From assembly GCA_015039365.1 (NCBI GenBank), contig WION01000070.1, positions 1-64,000 of the forward strand: a DNA stretch of 64,000 bases. Direction: 5' to 3'. This document shows, one piece after another, positions 32,035-42,115 of this stretch; within the stretch, counting starts at the first letter, position 1; each line of letters starts with the position of its first letter. The notes beneath the pieces were generated by a model. The model was not told the origin of the DNA. It worked only from the letters and a program-made list of their open reading frames with translations, and did no database searches. The stretch comes from Amanita rubescens (Eukaryota; Basidiomycota; Agaricomycetes; Agaricales; Amanitaceae). The position numbers were made by a program, and so were the translations under genes.

Positions 32035-35000
32035 CTCCCCCTCGGCCGTCCGTCAATCCCATCCTCCTCTTCAACTTCTCATACTGCGGTCGCGGTAGTC
32101 CTTTTGTGAATAGATCCGCGACGTTGTCTTCACTTCGTACATAGCGAATCTTGAGTCGTTCAGTCTTGACTAAGTCCCGTACGAAATGTAGAGCGATGTC
32201 GATGTGTTTTGTGCGCGCGTGAAACTCCGGGTGATGCGTGATGGCGATCGCCGCTTGGTTGTCGCTAAAGATCGTGGGCGCACTCGGTGCCTTGATGCCT
32301 AGCTCGGTGAATAGCGTGTGAAGCCATAAGGCCTGCTTGGCAACGTGAGTGACAGCGACGTATTCAGCTTCGGCGGTCGATAAGGCAATAGTCGTTTGCC
32401 TTTTTGAGCTCCAGGCGATGGCTCCCCCTGCGAGAGTAACGACGTAGCCGCTCATGGACTTGCGGCTGGCTTGGGAGGCCCAATCGGCGTCGCAGTAGAT
32501 TGTTGGTTCCTCAACCACATCCTTCCTCCCCTCGTACCTCGTCACCTCATCCCTACTTCCTTTCAGATACCTGAATACTCTCTTCACAGCAGTCCAGTGG
32601 CGTGGTTTTGGGTTACGCGTGAATTGGCTAAGTCGGCTGGCCGGGAAACTGATGTCTCCCCTTGCGATCGTGGCCAAACGGAGTAACTTCCCGATTAGTC
32701 CTGCATACGCGTAAGTAGCCTGATCGGACTGTCCTTCCTGATCCTCTCCATCCTCGTAATCCAGACTGACGTTCGGGTCCAGCGGCGTGCTGACCGGGTT
32801 ACAGTCTTGGAGTCCGAGCTCCTCCAATACCTGGTCAATGTAGTGGGCTTGAGAAAGGGTGAGGACGCGCCGTTCTCGGTTATAGTCAAGTTGGATGCCG
32901 AGAATGAACTTGGGCGCGCCGAGAATCTTGATCTCGAATTTCCCCTTCAAGTCGTGTGTGACCTGATTGATTTCTCCTTCCGAGCTACTGATGCAAATGA
33001 TGTCATCGACCCAAATTAAGAGGATTGAGAACTTAGCGTCGTTTCCTCGAACATAGACGCTATAGTCGCTTTTGGTTTGTTTATAGTTTAGATCTGTGAG
33101 AGCATTCGTTAGGGTTTGGTTCCAGATGTTACCCGCTTGCTTGAGTCCGTAAATTGACTTTTGTAAGCGGCATACTTGGCTGGTCCCGTTATCAAATCCG
33201 GGCGGTTGTCGCATGTAGATCTCTTGATCAATTTTCCCGTTTAGGTAAGCGTTCTTGACGTCGTATTGCGCGAGATGCCATCCGTTTTGGGCAGTCGTCG
33301 CCAAGAGCGCTCTGAGACTTTCGTAGCGTACCACGGGTGCGAAAGTATTGAGATCATCGTAGTCGAGTCCGGGTTTCTGAGAAAAACCTTGAGCGACAAG
33401 CCTTGCCTTGAATCTGACGGTATTTCCTTTTTCGTCCTTCTTCTTCAAGAAGACCCATTTACTCCCCACGGCCTTCCTTCCTTCCGGCAACTCCTCCATC
33501 CTCCAAGTCCCCATCTTCTCCAACATCCCCAGCTCCTCCTCCATCGCCTTCATCCATTCCTCCTTTTCCCCACTCTCCAACGCTTCCGCAACGGACTTTG
33601 GTTCGGAGTCCGTGGTCGCCATAAAGATGAGATCAATCGGATCAACGATCTGATCGATTGCCAAAAGTAGACGATCGGTCCCTGTGCGTGCGTCTGGGTT
33701 CCCGAGGAGTTTGTAGTCGACATCCTTGCGTGTGGATCGGACTGGGCGTTCACTGATATTGGGTGTGACTGTTGGGGGTGTTATGGTAGTGGTAGTTTGC
33801 GCAGGTCGTGCAGGAATACGAATAGTGAGCTTGTCTGCAGCATCAGTTTGATCTGCGGTTTGATCGGTGGCGGTCTGATCGGGTTGATGCGCCGTTCCTT
33901 TTGAGGTAACTTCCCCTGGCTCCCCCTCGGCGCGCAATCCCGGCACTTCCGCCAATCGATTCTCCTCGTGAAATGCAAAATTGCGGGAGATCTTGACAGA
34001 ATGGTTGGTACTGTCATAATAGCGGATAGCTTTAGGTCCATCAACAAAACCTAATAACTTTCCTTTTTTAGCTTTAGCGGCCAATTTCGAGGCGCGCTGC
34101 TCGTCTAAGACCCATACGTCACAACCGAATTCCCGTAGGTGGGAGATGTCCGGTTTCTCGCCGAGCCATGCCTCATATGGCGTCTTTCCCTCCAGGGCTC
34201 TCGTGGGTGCACGATTCCGTAAGTAGACAGCGTGTGAAATAGCCTCGTCCCATAGATTGGCTGGGAGTTTCGCCCCTAGCAACATTGTGCGCGCCATTTC
34301 AACGATAGTGCGGTTGAAACGTTCAGCAACGCCATTCTGGGAAGGTGAGTAGGGTGCGGTAGGCTCTAGAGCTATACCATTTTCGTCTGTCCACTTCTTT
34401 AGTTTCGTATTGACAAGTTCTTTGCCGTTATCTAAGCGGAGCTTCTTCGGTACCTTTCCACATTGGTCCCGGACCATTCTGAAATAGGAAGTGATCCGAT
34501 CGAAAGCTTCGTCCTTAGATTTCAAAAATAGAAGGTGGCACATTCTCGTCGCGTCGTCCGTGAAATTGATGAAGTAACTGTACTTGTGAATGGACTGTAG
34601 CGGTGCTGGCCCCCATACATCTGTCATGGTCCTTTCTCCGGCAATCTTGGAGCGGTGTTTCGCCTCCTGTGGATATTTCTTTCGCGCCATCTTCCCCTTT
34701 AGGCAGGTTTCGCATGATTGTGATGCGACCGTGGTTTCATTTATATTTAGACCTGTAACCATATTTTCCCGCCTAGCGCGATTGATTGCGGAAATACAGA
34801 GGTGACCATACCGTTTGTGCCATTCGTCCCACGAGTACTCCGGTACCGTGGCAACGAAGGCCTTGTCTCTAGCGCGTAATTCTGCTTTTGCATCAAGCAG
34901 ATATAACTTTTGGACCTTATGGCCTACCCCCACGAGGGTACCGTCCTTTTTCTTTAAATAGATGTAATCATCTTGGCTTTCCACACGTCCACCAGCGTCC

Positions 35001-36115
35001 GTGAAGCGACCTTGTGATAAAAGACAGTTTGGTGCATCCGGCACGTGTGCGACGTTTCGTAAATGATGCGTGATGCGCTTTCCTTTTATGGTAAAGTGGA
35101 GAATGACAGTTCCTCGTCCTGCAACGCGTAGCGCCCCGAGTCCCTTGATGGTGGAATTCTCTGGGGTGTAGTCAATGAACATTTCCCGCGTCGTACATAC
35201 GTGAGTGGATGCGCCGCAATCCATAAGCCAGTCGTCTTTGGAAAAGTCCACCAGGGTTGCCATATAGCCAAATCCGGAAAGATCCCCATCGGCTGGTGCG
35301 TCCTCGCCTTGTGCCTGATGCGCTTGATCTCGTTTCCCCTTTCGGCTCCTCGGTCCCTGACCCTCTTTCCCGCCTCCTTTGGCCCAGCAATCCTTCGCCA
35401 GGTGTCCCTTCTTTTTGCAATTATGACATTCGCGTGTCTCCCTGCCCCTTGCCTGTAGAGCTGTGTCTGATGATGATGGGTCCCCACGATCCTTACGACG
35501 ACGTTCCTCATCGAGTAATACTCCGATAAGGCTTGATAGATTGATCGTGGCTGTGTCCCCCTGAGATCCAAGATACCCAGAGGTGAAATTGTCCCATGTG
35601 TCTGGGAGGGAAGTGAGCAGTATCATAGCGAAGTCGTCGTCAGGGAGTGCACTTCCCATGAGATGTAGCTCCTCCTGCTTCCTCCTCAGGTCCGTAATGT
35701 GGGTGGACATGTCAAAGTCCTCGGGGGCGGTCGCCCGAAATAGCGCGCGGCGTGCCGCGAGAATGCCGAGCTTTCCACGACTTTCCTTAACAGTCGTCAA
35801 TTGATCCCACATCTCCTTGGCAGTTTTGGCACCTAGTAAGTAGATCGTTTCGCTGTTACCTACTGCCAATTCGATCCGCGTCCTCGTTTTCGCATCCCTC
35901 TTCTTCCAAATTTTGTAGTCTTTCTCATTCTTTTCGTCAGGTGGTTTGGCTGTGACCACATCTTCAAGATCAAGGTCTCGTAAAATCGCCAAGATCTTTC
36001 GCTTCCACGGTAACCAATTCTGGCTATTCAAAGGCTCGATCCGAAAGCTGCCGGCACCGATTGAGATCTCGGTGTTATCCGTTTTAGTGTCTGTTTGAAT
36101 TTCGGTGGTAGGCAT
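31892..36115 (-). CDS. Copia gag-pol polyprotein, intact, 1407 aa
   Basis: Residues 1-205 are a UBN2-type gag. A CCHC zinc knuckle (CHNCKKKGHLAKDC) is at 230-243. The protease motif is MDCGAS near 299, with Cys where Ser or Thr is usual. Gag-pre-integrase has WHKRYGH and CLKGKMARK. The integrase catalytic residues lie in TDVWGP, RLDNGKE (about 561) and NGVAERFNR (about 599). The reverse transcriptase (GSKWVFLKKKDEKGN, KARLVAQGFSQ, YGLKQAGNIWN) has WVDD near 1035 in place of YVDD. RNase H has CDADWAS (about 1208), STAEAEY, SDNQAAI and KHIDIALHFVRD. The C-terminal 60 residues are Gly/Asp-rich, without domain, and are encoded across the polypurine tract and into the LTR. Confidence 0.97.
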   Translation of the reverse strand: MPTTEIQTDTKTDNTEISIGAGSFRIEPLNSQNWLPWKRKILAILRDLDLEDVVTAKPPDEKNEKDYKIWKKRDAKTRTRIELAVGNSETIYLLGAKTAKEMWDQLTTVKESRGKLGILAARRALFRATAPEDFDMSTHITDLRRKQEELHLMGSALPDDDFAMILLTSLPDTWDNFTSGYLGSQGDTATINLSSLIGVLLDEERRRKDRGDPSSSDTALQARGRETRECHNCKKKGHLAKDCWAKGGGKEGQGPRSRKGKRDQAHQAQGEDAPADGDLSGFGYMATLVDFSKDDWLMDCGASTHVCTTREMFIDYTPENSTIKGLGALRVAGRGTVILHFTIKGKRITHHLRNVAHVPDAPNCLLSQGRFTDAGGRVESQDDYIYLKKKDGTLVGVGHKVQKLYLLDAKAELRARDKAFVATVPEYSWDEWHKRYGHLCISAINRARRENMVTGLNINETTVASQSCETCLKGKMARKKYPQEAKHRSKIAGERTMTDVWGPAPLQSIHKYSYFINFTDDATRMCHLLFLKSKDEAFDRITSYFRMVRDQCGKVPKKLRLDNGKELVNTKLKKWTDENGIALEPTAPYSPSQNGVAERFNRTIVEMARTMLLGAKLPANLWDEAISHAVYLRNRAPTRALEGKTPYEAWLGEKPDISHLREFGCDVWVLDEQRASKLAAKAKKGKLLGFVDGPKAIRYYDSTNHSVKISRNFAFHEENRLAEVPGLRAEGEPGEVTSKGTAHQPDQTATDQTADQTDAADKLTIRIPARPAQTTTTITPPTVTPNISERPVRSTRKDVDYKLLGNPDARTGTDRLLLAIDQIVDPIDLIFMATTDSEPKSVAEALESGEKEEWMKAMEEELGMLEKMGTWRMEELPEGRKAVGSKWVFLKKKDEKGNTVRFKARLVAQGFSQKPGLDYDDLNTFAPVVRYESLRALLATTAQNGWHLAQYDVKNAYLNGKIDQEIYMRQPPGFDNGTSQVCRLQKSIYGLKQAGNIWNQTLTNALTDLNYKQTKSDYSVYVRGNDAKFSILLIWVDDIICISSSEGEINQVTHDLKGKFEIKILGAPKFILGIQLDYNRERRVLTLSQAHYIDQVLEELGLQDCNPVSTPLDPNVSLDYEDGEDQEGQSDQATYAYAGLIGKLLRLATIARGDISFPASRLSQFTRNPKPRHWTAVKRVFRYLKGSRDEVTRYEGRKDVVEEPTIYCDADWASQASRKSMSGYVVTLAGGAIAWSSKRQTTIALSTAEAEYVAVTHVAKQALWLHTLFTELGIKAPSAPTIFSDNQAAIAITHHPEFHARTKHIDIALHFVRDLVKTERLKIRYVRSEDNVADLFTKGLPRPQYEKLKRRMGLTDGRGGVLGSDVRPPKKTTAAGTAGHALCAGDGTGGDGEADGDGGQGVDDEEV

Positions 36116-36176
36116 AGTTAATCAGTGATGAGATGCAATCGATAAAGATAAAGCTTAATGAGATAGTGGAAGGGCG

Positions 36177-36188
36177 GGGCCCATAACC
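36177..36188 (-). other. Primer-binding site of the young Copia element
   Basis: On the minus strand GGTTATGGGCCC follows the 5' LTR immediately. It is the same 12-mer as in the large element and is complementary to the initiator tRNA-Met anticodon arm. Confidence 0.8.
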
Positions 36189-36490
36189 TGTTGAAATATA
36201 GCGAGGGGAGCGGGGTGTTCGAATAGGAATCACGTCGTATTCGTCCGTAGACTAGCTACTTATATAGGCTATAGCGTAGTAACGAAATCTTCTCGGCGCA
36301 CAGCGCCGTATCCTCAAACGCTCCCTCGCCGAGTCCTCGCCCGCCTCCTACACTTCCTCGTCGTCTACCCCTTGTCCTCCATCTCCATCCGCCTCTCCGT
36401 CTCCCCCGGTTCCATCTCCTGCGCACAGCGCGTGTCCAGCCGTACCAGCGGCTGTCGTCTTCTTCGGCGGCCGTACATCCGATCCCAACA
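36189..36490 (-). repeat. 5' LTR of the young Copia element
   Basis: 302 bp, identical by eye to 31733-32034, followed by the right CAGTT target duplication (36491-36495). A TATATAGGC-like promoter box is near 36260. Confidence 0.95.
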
Positions 36491-36495
36491 CAGTT

Positions 36496-38700
36496 CTGTA
36501 TTCAATATTGTGCTATAGACGCTTTGTATCTCTCGGGAAGGCTTTATCTAATCAATAAGGAAAATGCTGTCGCGTTTACACAGATACTGCGTAACTATAC
36601 ATTCCATTGCCAACTCGGCCCAACTGGATCTCCCCGAGTGCTACAAGCCCCAAACGACAACCGTAATAGCATTAATGAACAAAAGAGACACTGCTCTGCA
36701 CCACGAACCCAGCCGCTGAACCAATACATCCAATCTGAACACCATTCACGACCCATTCTGGATCATCTTGTTCAACATAGCTCAACGTCTACTTTCATAT
36801 TAATAAACGAGTAAGAGGAAACGTGGAACGCTCGCCATGGTCCATAAAATGGCCCTACCACCGATCATCTTGACTGTCCCCTTCAACTTCCCAATCGGTG
36901 GCTGCATTCTGTTACCTTCCTCTGCCAATTTAGATTCGCCGGCCTTGAGATCAGCTGATCCGTCTTGAATTGGGGTTGAGGAGGAAGAAGGTGTAGGACG
37001 AGGAGGCGGAGAGTACCCCGTTATGAATAGCGTGATTGGGAATAGCCGGATGCCTCGTTGATGTCTTCTTCGTTGCCTGTTGATCGGCCTGTTCTTGACC
37101 GCAAAAGCGGTGGTGAGAAGTCGTGTCTCTCATTCGTCTTAATATGGTGGGACTTGCTGTGCTTGCGTGGGTCAGTTGTGTGAATCAGATAATAGGAGAG
37201 AACACGCACGCAACAAATCTTGATAACCCATCCAATACACAACACGCCTCCATTTCTGTGACTGCGTCGTCGGCATTTGGCCCTCCCCGACGAGCTTTCA
37301 ATGCCTCCCACCGTTCCTTGATTCCATCCTTCCAATACCCCGGCTACACCTCCCATCCTGACAAAATCAAGATAAGAAAAAGAATCGACGAGTCGTTCGA
37401 CCCAACGACGCGTATTTCAGATCGAAACGGACCATTCGTGGTTCGTGAGGCCACTTCTTCTCCAGTGGGTGAAAAAGGTGAAGCGGCGTTAGTGGGTTGG
37501 CCGCTAGACGGTTCAGAATATTGGGCATCTGAGGAGACGTCTTTGGGTATTGTCGAAACCTGTATGCGGGCAAGGTCAGAGTCAGGTAAGATTAGGAAAT
37601 TGAGACTCACGTCGTCCCCGACGTTGTCGGTATTGTCATCGTCATCGTCATCGCCGCTCATCCTCACCCTCGTCGCTATAATCCTCATACTCGTCTTCGT
37701 CTATGACACCTCCAATATCTTGAGCGATGTTGATCAAGTTCCCCCACGCCTCTTTCATATTCTCATACCTCGCCGCGGAGAGGAACGGGTAATCCGGGAC
37801 GATCCTATGCGGTGAAATGTCCTCGGGGTTGAGCTGCTTCGGCGGAGGGTGTTGGTTTGGGCTGTCAGGGACGCCTTCGTCGAGTGAATTGCCTTAAAAG
37901 GGATCGGTGCTCGGATAAAAGAGGTGGTGGTGGAGCAGAAAGTGGGGGTGTATACCGGCGGAGAGAAGGGTGAGCATGCCGAGAGGTGGATTTGGGTTGC
38001 TCCTTCTTCTGAGCCTGAGGAAGGCGGGGAGGGTGAGCGGAGGGGTTTTTTTCCTTTTCCGTCGAGAGGGACGCCGTAACTGAGAGGTTGGATTATAGGG
38101 AGGAAGGGGCCGTAGAGTCTGTTTTGTGAGGTAGCCCATATCGTACACTCTCCTTCCTGCTGTGGTCCTGATTTGTTGTTGAGAGCGTTTAGTGTCAGCC
38201 CGAGTTTGTAGAAGAGGCGCCCGGTTCCGATCAGTTCCCATTCGAGGATTGTGTTTGCGACCTTTATTCCAAGAAACGCAGTCCGTGACTCGTTCAAAGT
38301 GAACGCAGAGGTTGTACGCTAGAGTCTTCCTTGCAATGTGGACGACGATGACGAGTGGGTAGGCTAGACGCGGTGTGGGGAAGCGAAGAGGGTTGTGTCG
38401 TGCATGCAAGGGATCAACCAACGGGGGAGTACATGCCAATAACCAATTTTTCGGTGTTGATTCTCGAAGTGCAATTATCCTGAAGAGCCTTTTGGCATGC
38501 ATTCCAGTCACACAATCCCGCTGGAAAGCGCGCGCCAGAGACGCTTGTTGTCGCTTAGCGAAGCCATCTTTGGCAGCGACGATGACGACGTGCTCGACGG
38601 AACTGCTGTGATCAACCGGTCCGAATATGCCGGTCAACATCACCAACGACTACAACAACCCGCAAACTTGAACTCACCGAAATCGACAACGACGAATAGT
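36496..38700 (-). pseudogene. Probable decayed host gene(s), unassigned
   Basis: Minus-strand frames show coding-like pieces that cannot be joined: about 37880-37650 reads SLDEGVPDSPNQHPPP and then YENMKEAWGNLINIAQDIGG and an acidic stretch (DEDEYEDYSDEGEDE); 38300-37900 reads a Pro/Ser-rich segment (GKGKKPLRSPSPPSSGS); near 36900 a frame reads KAGESKLAEEGNRMQPP. Stops separate them in the same phase. I recognise no family. Confidence 0.3.
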
Positions 38701-41700
38701 AATACGGACCCTCTTCCTCAAGGAAAAAGTCAAACTCATCAGCAGGTGGATTCAGTGTAAGTCCAGGCTCTCTACAGTCAGTGTCCATCTTCTTTTTTCT
38801 GCTAGTTTCACTCAATAGTATCCCAATAGACCACTCCGATATCAACTTGGAACCAGACTACCAACGGGGCCAATCCCCCTGCGCTTTGTGTCCAACTCGG
38901 CTGACTCTGTCCATCCTAGATCTCGTTTGGCCAGAAAGGAAGCAAATTGGTACGTGCTGCCACTACATCGCTTACGGATTTGCTTATGTTGGGTCTATTA
39001 GCCGTCAACACGTTTGACGATGGTTCCGAAACGAGAACGTGCATGGATAGAAAGCAGCCGTTATATAGGTGCGTTACCAATTGCGTTTTGCCTTCAGCGA
39101 ATGTTAATACGACTACAGGTTCATGGACCGTTACACCTCCCACGTCGAGTCGTCTGATTTCAACTGCCACTTAAAAATTCCACGTAAGTATAGCTTAACT
39201 TTTTTGATATCGCGTAGCGAGTCTAATTGTACGAAACAGACAAGGACCAGTGAGTACCCAATCCCCCGGCCACCCGTCAACGTTTCTTACTACTACCTAC
39301 GCACAGCTTCACGGTGAAAGCTGTGATACAAGGTGTCAGTCAGAAGACGAAAAGCGCCAAACGCAAGACCATTCTGCCGGACAAGTACCGTCGTCTTTTC
39401 TCTAACAAACTGACCAAGACGAACGAGAAGCTTTCCAGGTTGCGTGTTTTTTTTTCATTCGTCCCTGTTAACGGCTGACATGGTTTGTTCCACAGCGTGT
39501 CCAACTGGGTATGGCGTTGAAAAGCTAACAGTGGGAAGCGCCGTGGAAAACCCATCGTAGCTTGGCAGCGCCCAAAAACTGAACAAAGTTTCGCTTTTTC
39601 GGTTCGTTTTATGGTCTATGCCCAATAATATTGTAGTGCAGACGAACACGACTGTGGAACTTATGAAGCGAAATGAGCGAAGGAGAGGGAGGCAACCGTG
39701 AAAAGACAGGATGACGTGGTGATAGACGAAAGGAGCAAAGTGATCGTGTGGTCTCAGTTGACCGGGCGTCACTAAGAATAGTCAGGAAAAGGAAAAGAGG
39801 AGACGCGTCTTTGCGATGGTAAGGTTATTGGGTGTCCGCGATCACGAAGTATTAACGAAATAATGATGAGATCGTTCAGATGAAATTCAAGACGATTGGA
39901 AACCCTGCCAAACCTCCGTTAACATTACGTTGGAACGACGCTCAGATTCGTCCTCCAAGGGGAAATTACGGACCACGTATGTGTCGTCGCCTGTGCTTCA
40001 TAATCACGCCTCAAAAGCTTCAGACTTCGCATCTGGATCTTCGGTTCCCAACCATACGCACGGATCGCGACGGATAGTGAAGATGTATGAAGCAAAAGGC
40101 ATTTGAGAGCCGAGTTGAACCAAGGTTATCGACCCCGAGGTACGTGTCCATCCGAGATTGACTGAAGGCAACAACTGACGTGGAGCGCTACCATGACAGG
40201 ATTCGGCATCTCTCCCGAGTCATCCTCACGCTTTTGCTACTAGGCCATTGAAACCTTTGCCAAGCGCCCGTGCACAGTTAAAAGTTGTCGTCCTGTCGCA
40301 TTGAAATCGACATCGGCGTCAATGTCAACATCAACATCAACATCCTTTTTTCATTCGTCTAACAAGGTCGCTGGTGCGATTGCAGGTGGCGTCGTCATCG
40401 GATGTGTTGTGGGAGGGATGTTTGGTGGCATTTTGGCAGACACTCACGATGGTGACTCCCCATTAGTGTAATTTACGTTAATTTTTCAAAATAAGGAGCG
40501 GTCGCTCCACAAAGTCATTGTACTTGAGCGTAGCGAAGAGTGTCCGAGCAGCATGATTTTTCGCTTAGCTTTACCCCTCCTCTATGGAATGTCCGTTACC
40601 TCTCCCTCCCATATCGCTGCTGCTCAGGCCACAGTACAACACTCAAATTCTCAAGCAAAGAAGGCTGGAATTACGTTGACAGAAAAGGAGAAGCAGGAAA
40701 ACTGCGTACCGCTCGCGGTAAAAAGACGAGTCACCCTTGGTTCGCACCGTGCAAAGGTGCTGTTGGCCTCGGGCGCGATGGCATCTGACGATAACGACCT
40801 AGTTCAAAACACCCGGACGACTGAAGATAGGTATTTGCAGCTCGCATGGTGGATGTCGCTCAACTAGATTGGCGCCCAAAGCAAAAGACAAGGGGGAAGG
40901 TGCAGGAGAAGCCGAAAGCACCCGCCATGTACTGGCCGAAATGGTACTGGGACTTGACGGGTTTACTGGTACGATCGATCTCTCGCCTCGAAACAATTAC
41001 GCTGCTAAGTTGGCGTGGATTGCTACCCTTTGCTTCATCCAAGGGAACATGGTTGGATGTACGACGTTCCTTCTTCCGTCTGGGAAACTTCCAAGCATGG
41101 ATCGTTTCTCCAACCCTCTCGATTCGATTCTCGCCGATCTGCTTCTTCATCATGGACTTTCATTGGACGAGTACCACAAATCTAAGTGTTACAAACGGTC
41201 GGAAATTATTAGGTTGAGCGAGTGGGTGTGGTAAGAATTTGCGGGTTCTTGTACAGAAGCCTCGGAAACGACCGTGGTGGGATTAAAGGATAGCGGATGA
41301 TGATGAATACGTGGATATCGTCACTGTTACCCTCGGTAGTCAGATTGGACAGATAAGGGCGGGCGAGAGTACTGAGGCACGCAGGCCCACACAGGATCTA
41401 TCGGTATACTTCAGGTTCAGCTTCTCCTTGACGCAACTTGAGCAAAGGAAAAGACAGTAATGAAAAAAATAACCGCTCACCACACCCTCTTGTAGTCGCC
41501 AACTCGATCAACTCAGTCCCCTTCACCCCATCTTCCATCCCTCTATAAGCCCGCTGGGCACTTTCAATACGCCTCTCCCAAACACTGTTAACTTTGAAAG
41601 CTGAACCCCATGGTAGGCTAAGCCTGCATAAGAAGGAGACGGGGTGTGGAGGGCGTGTAAAGCTGGAGAAAGTAGCTGAGCTCCGAGGCGCGCCGAATTG

Positions 41701-42110
41701 CCAGCAAGGCCCATGCCTTTCATGCGTCGTGTCTCAGCGTAACCGACGAAATCGCTCGCTATAAGAGAGACGAGCCTCGAGCTCAGCGTTTGTTGACAAA
41801 TGTTTTTCGCCACTGCCAGTCCCAGACTCTTTTTTTTAAAAATAAGATCGTGTATATTCATCGTAGTACAACTGATAGTAGATCAAAAATGTAGAGAGCA
41901 ATGCGTCTTCGGGTATCGTAAGTATCATTATGCAAGTAGGACGAGGTAAGCCATTGTCAAAAGATCGTTAAGTAGGAAGCAGTCCGACCAGACTCCTTCC
42001 CAGTCGGTTTTCCTAATGGTGAGAGACGGTGGATGCTGAAAAGCATCACGCACTAACGCGCTCGCTACGGCTAGTATCAGTCAACGTGTAGTAAAACAAC
42101 GCTAAGGCAA
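38700..42110. other. Region with only weak open frames
   Basis: Noted frames: 40869-41234 plus, 121 codons starting MAPKAKDKGEGAGEAEST, with an ordinary amino-acid mix but no known motif; 40553-40867 plus; near 40365-40470 plus, a segment NKVAGAIAGGVVIGCVVGG that would form a membrane helix after a Ser/Thr tract; 41523-41861 minus. None has supporting exons. Possibly relics of one or more membrane-protein genes. Confidence 0.25.
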
Positions 42111-42115
42111 AGTTC

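Larger units (their letters stand above)
31733..36490 (-). mobile_element. Complete young Copia element (4758 bp)
   Basis: LTRs of 302 bp (31733-32034 and 36189-36490) appear identical and end in TGTTG/CAACA. A CAGTT duplication flanks it. There is one uninterrupted gag-pol ORF, a tRNA-half primer-binding site and a polypurine tract. Nothing is broken, so the element may be able to move. Confidence 0.96.

Noticed and set aside
37123..37815. 230-codon plus ORF with an apparent membrane helix
   Set aside because: The helix (LILTLVAIILILVFVYD) is the antisense of an acidic Asp/Glu stretch on the minus strand that looks more protein-like; neither reading is firm.
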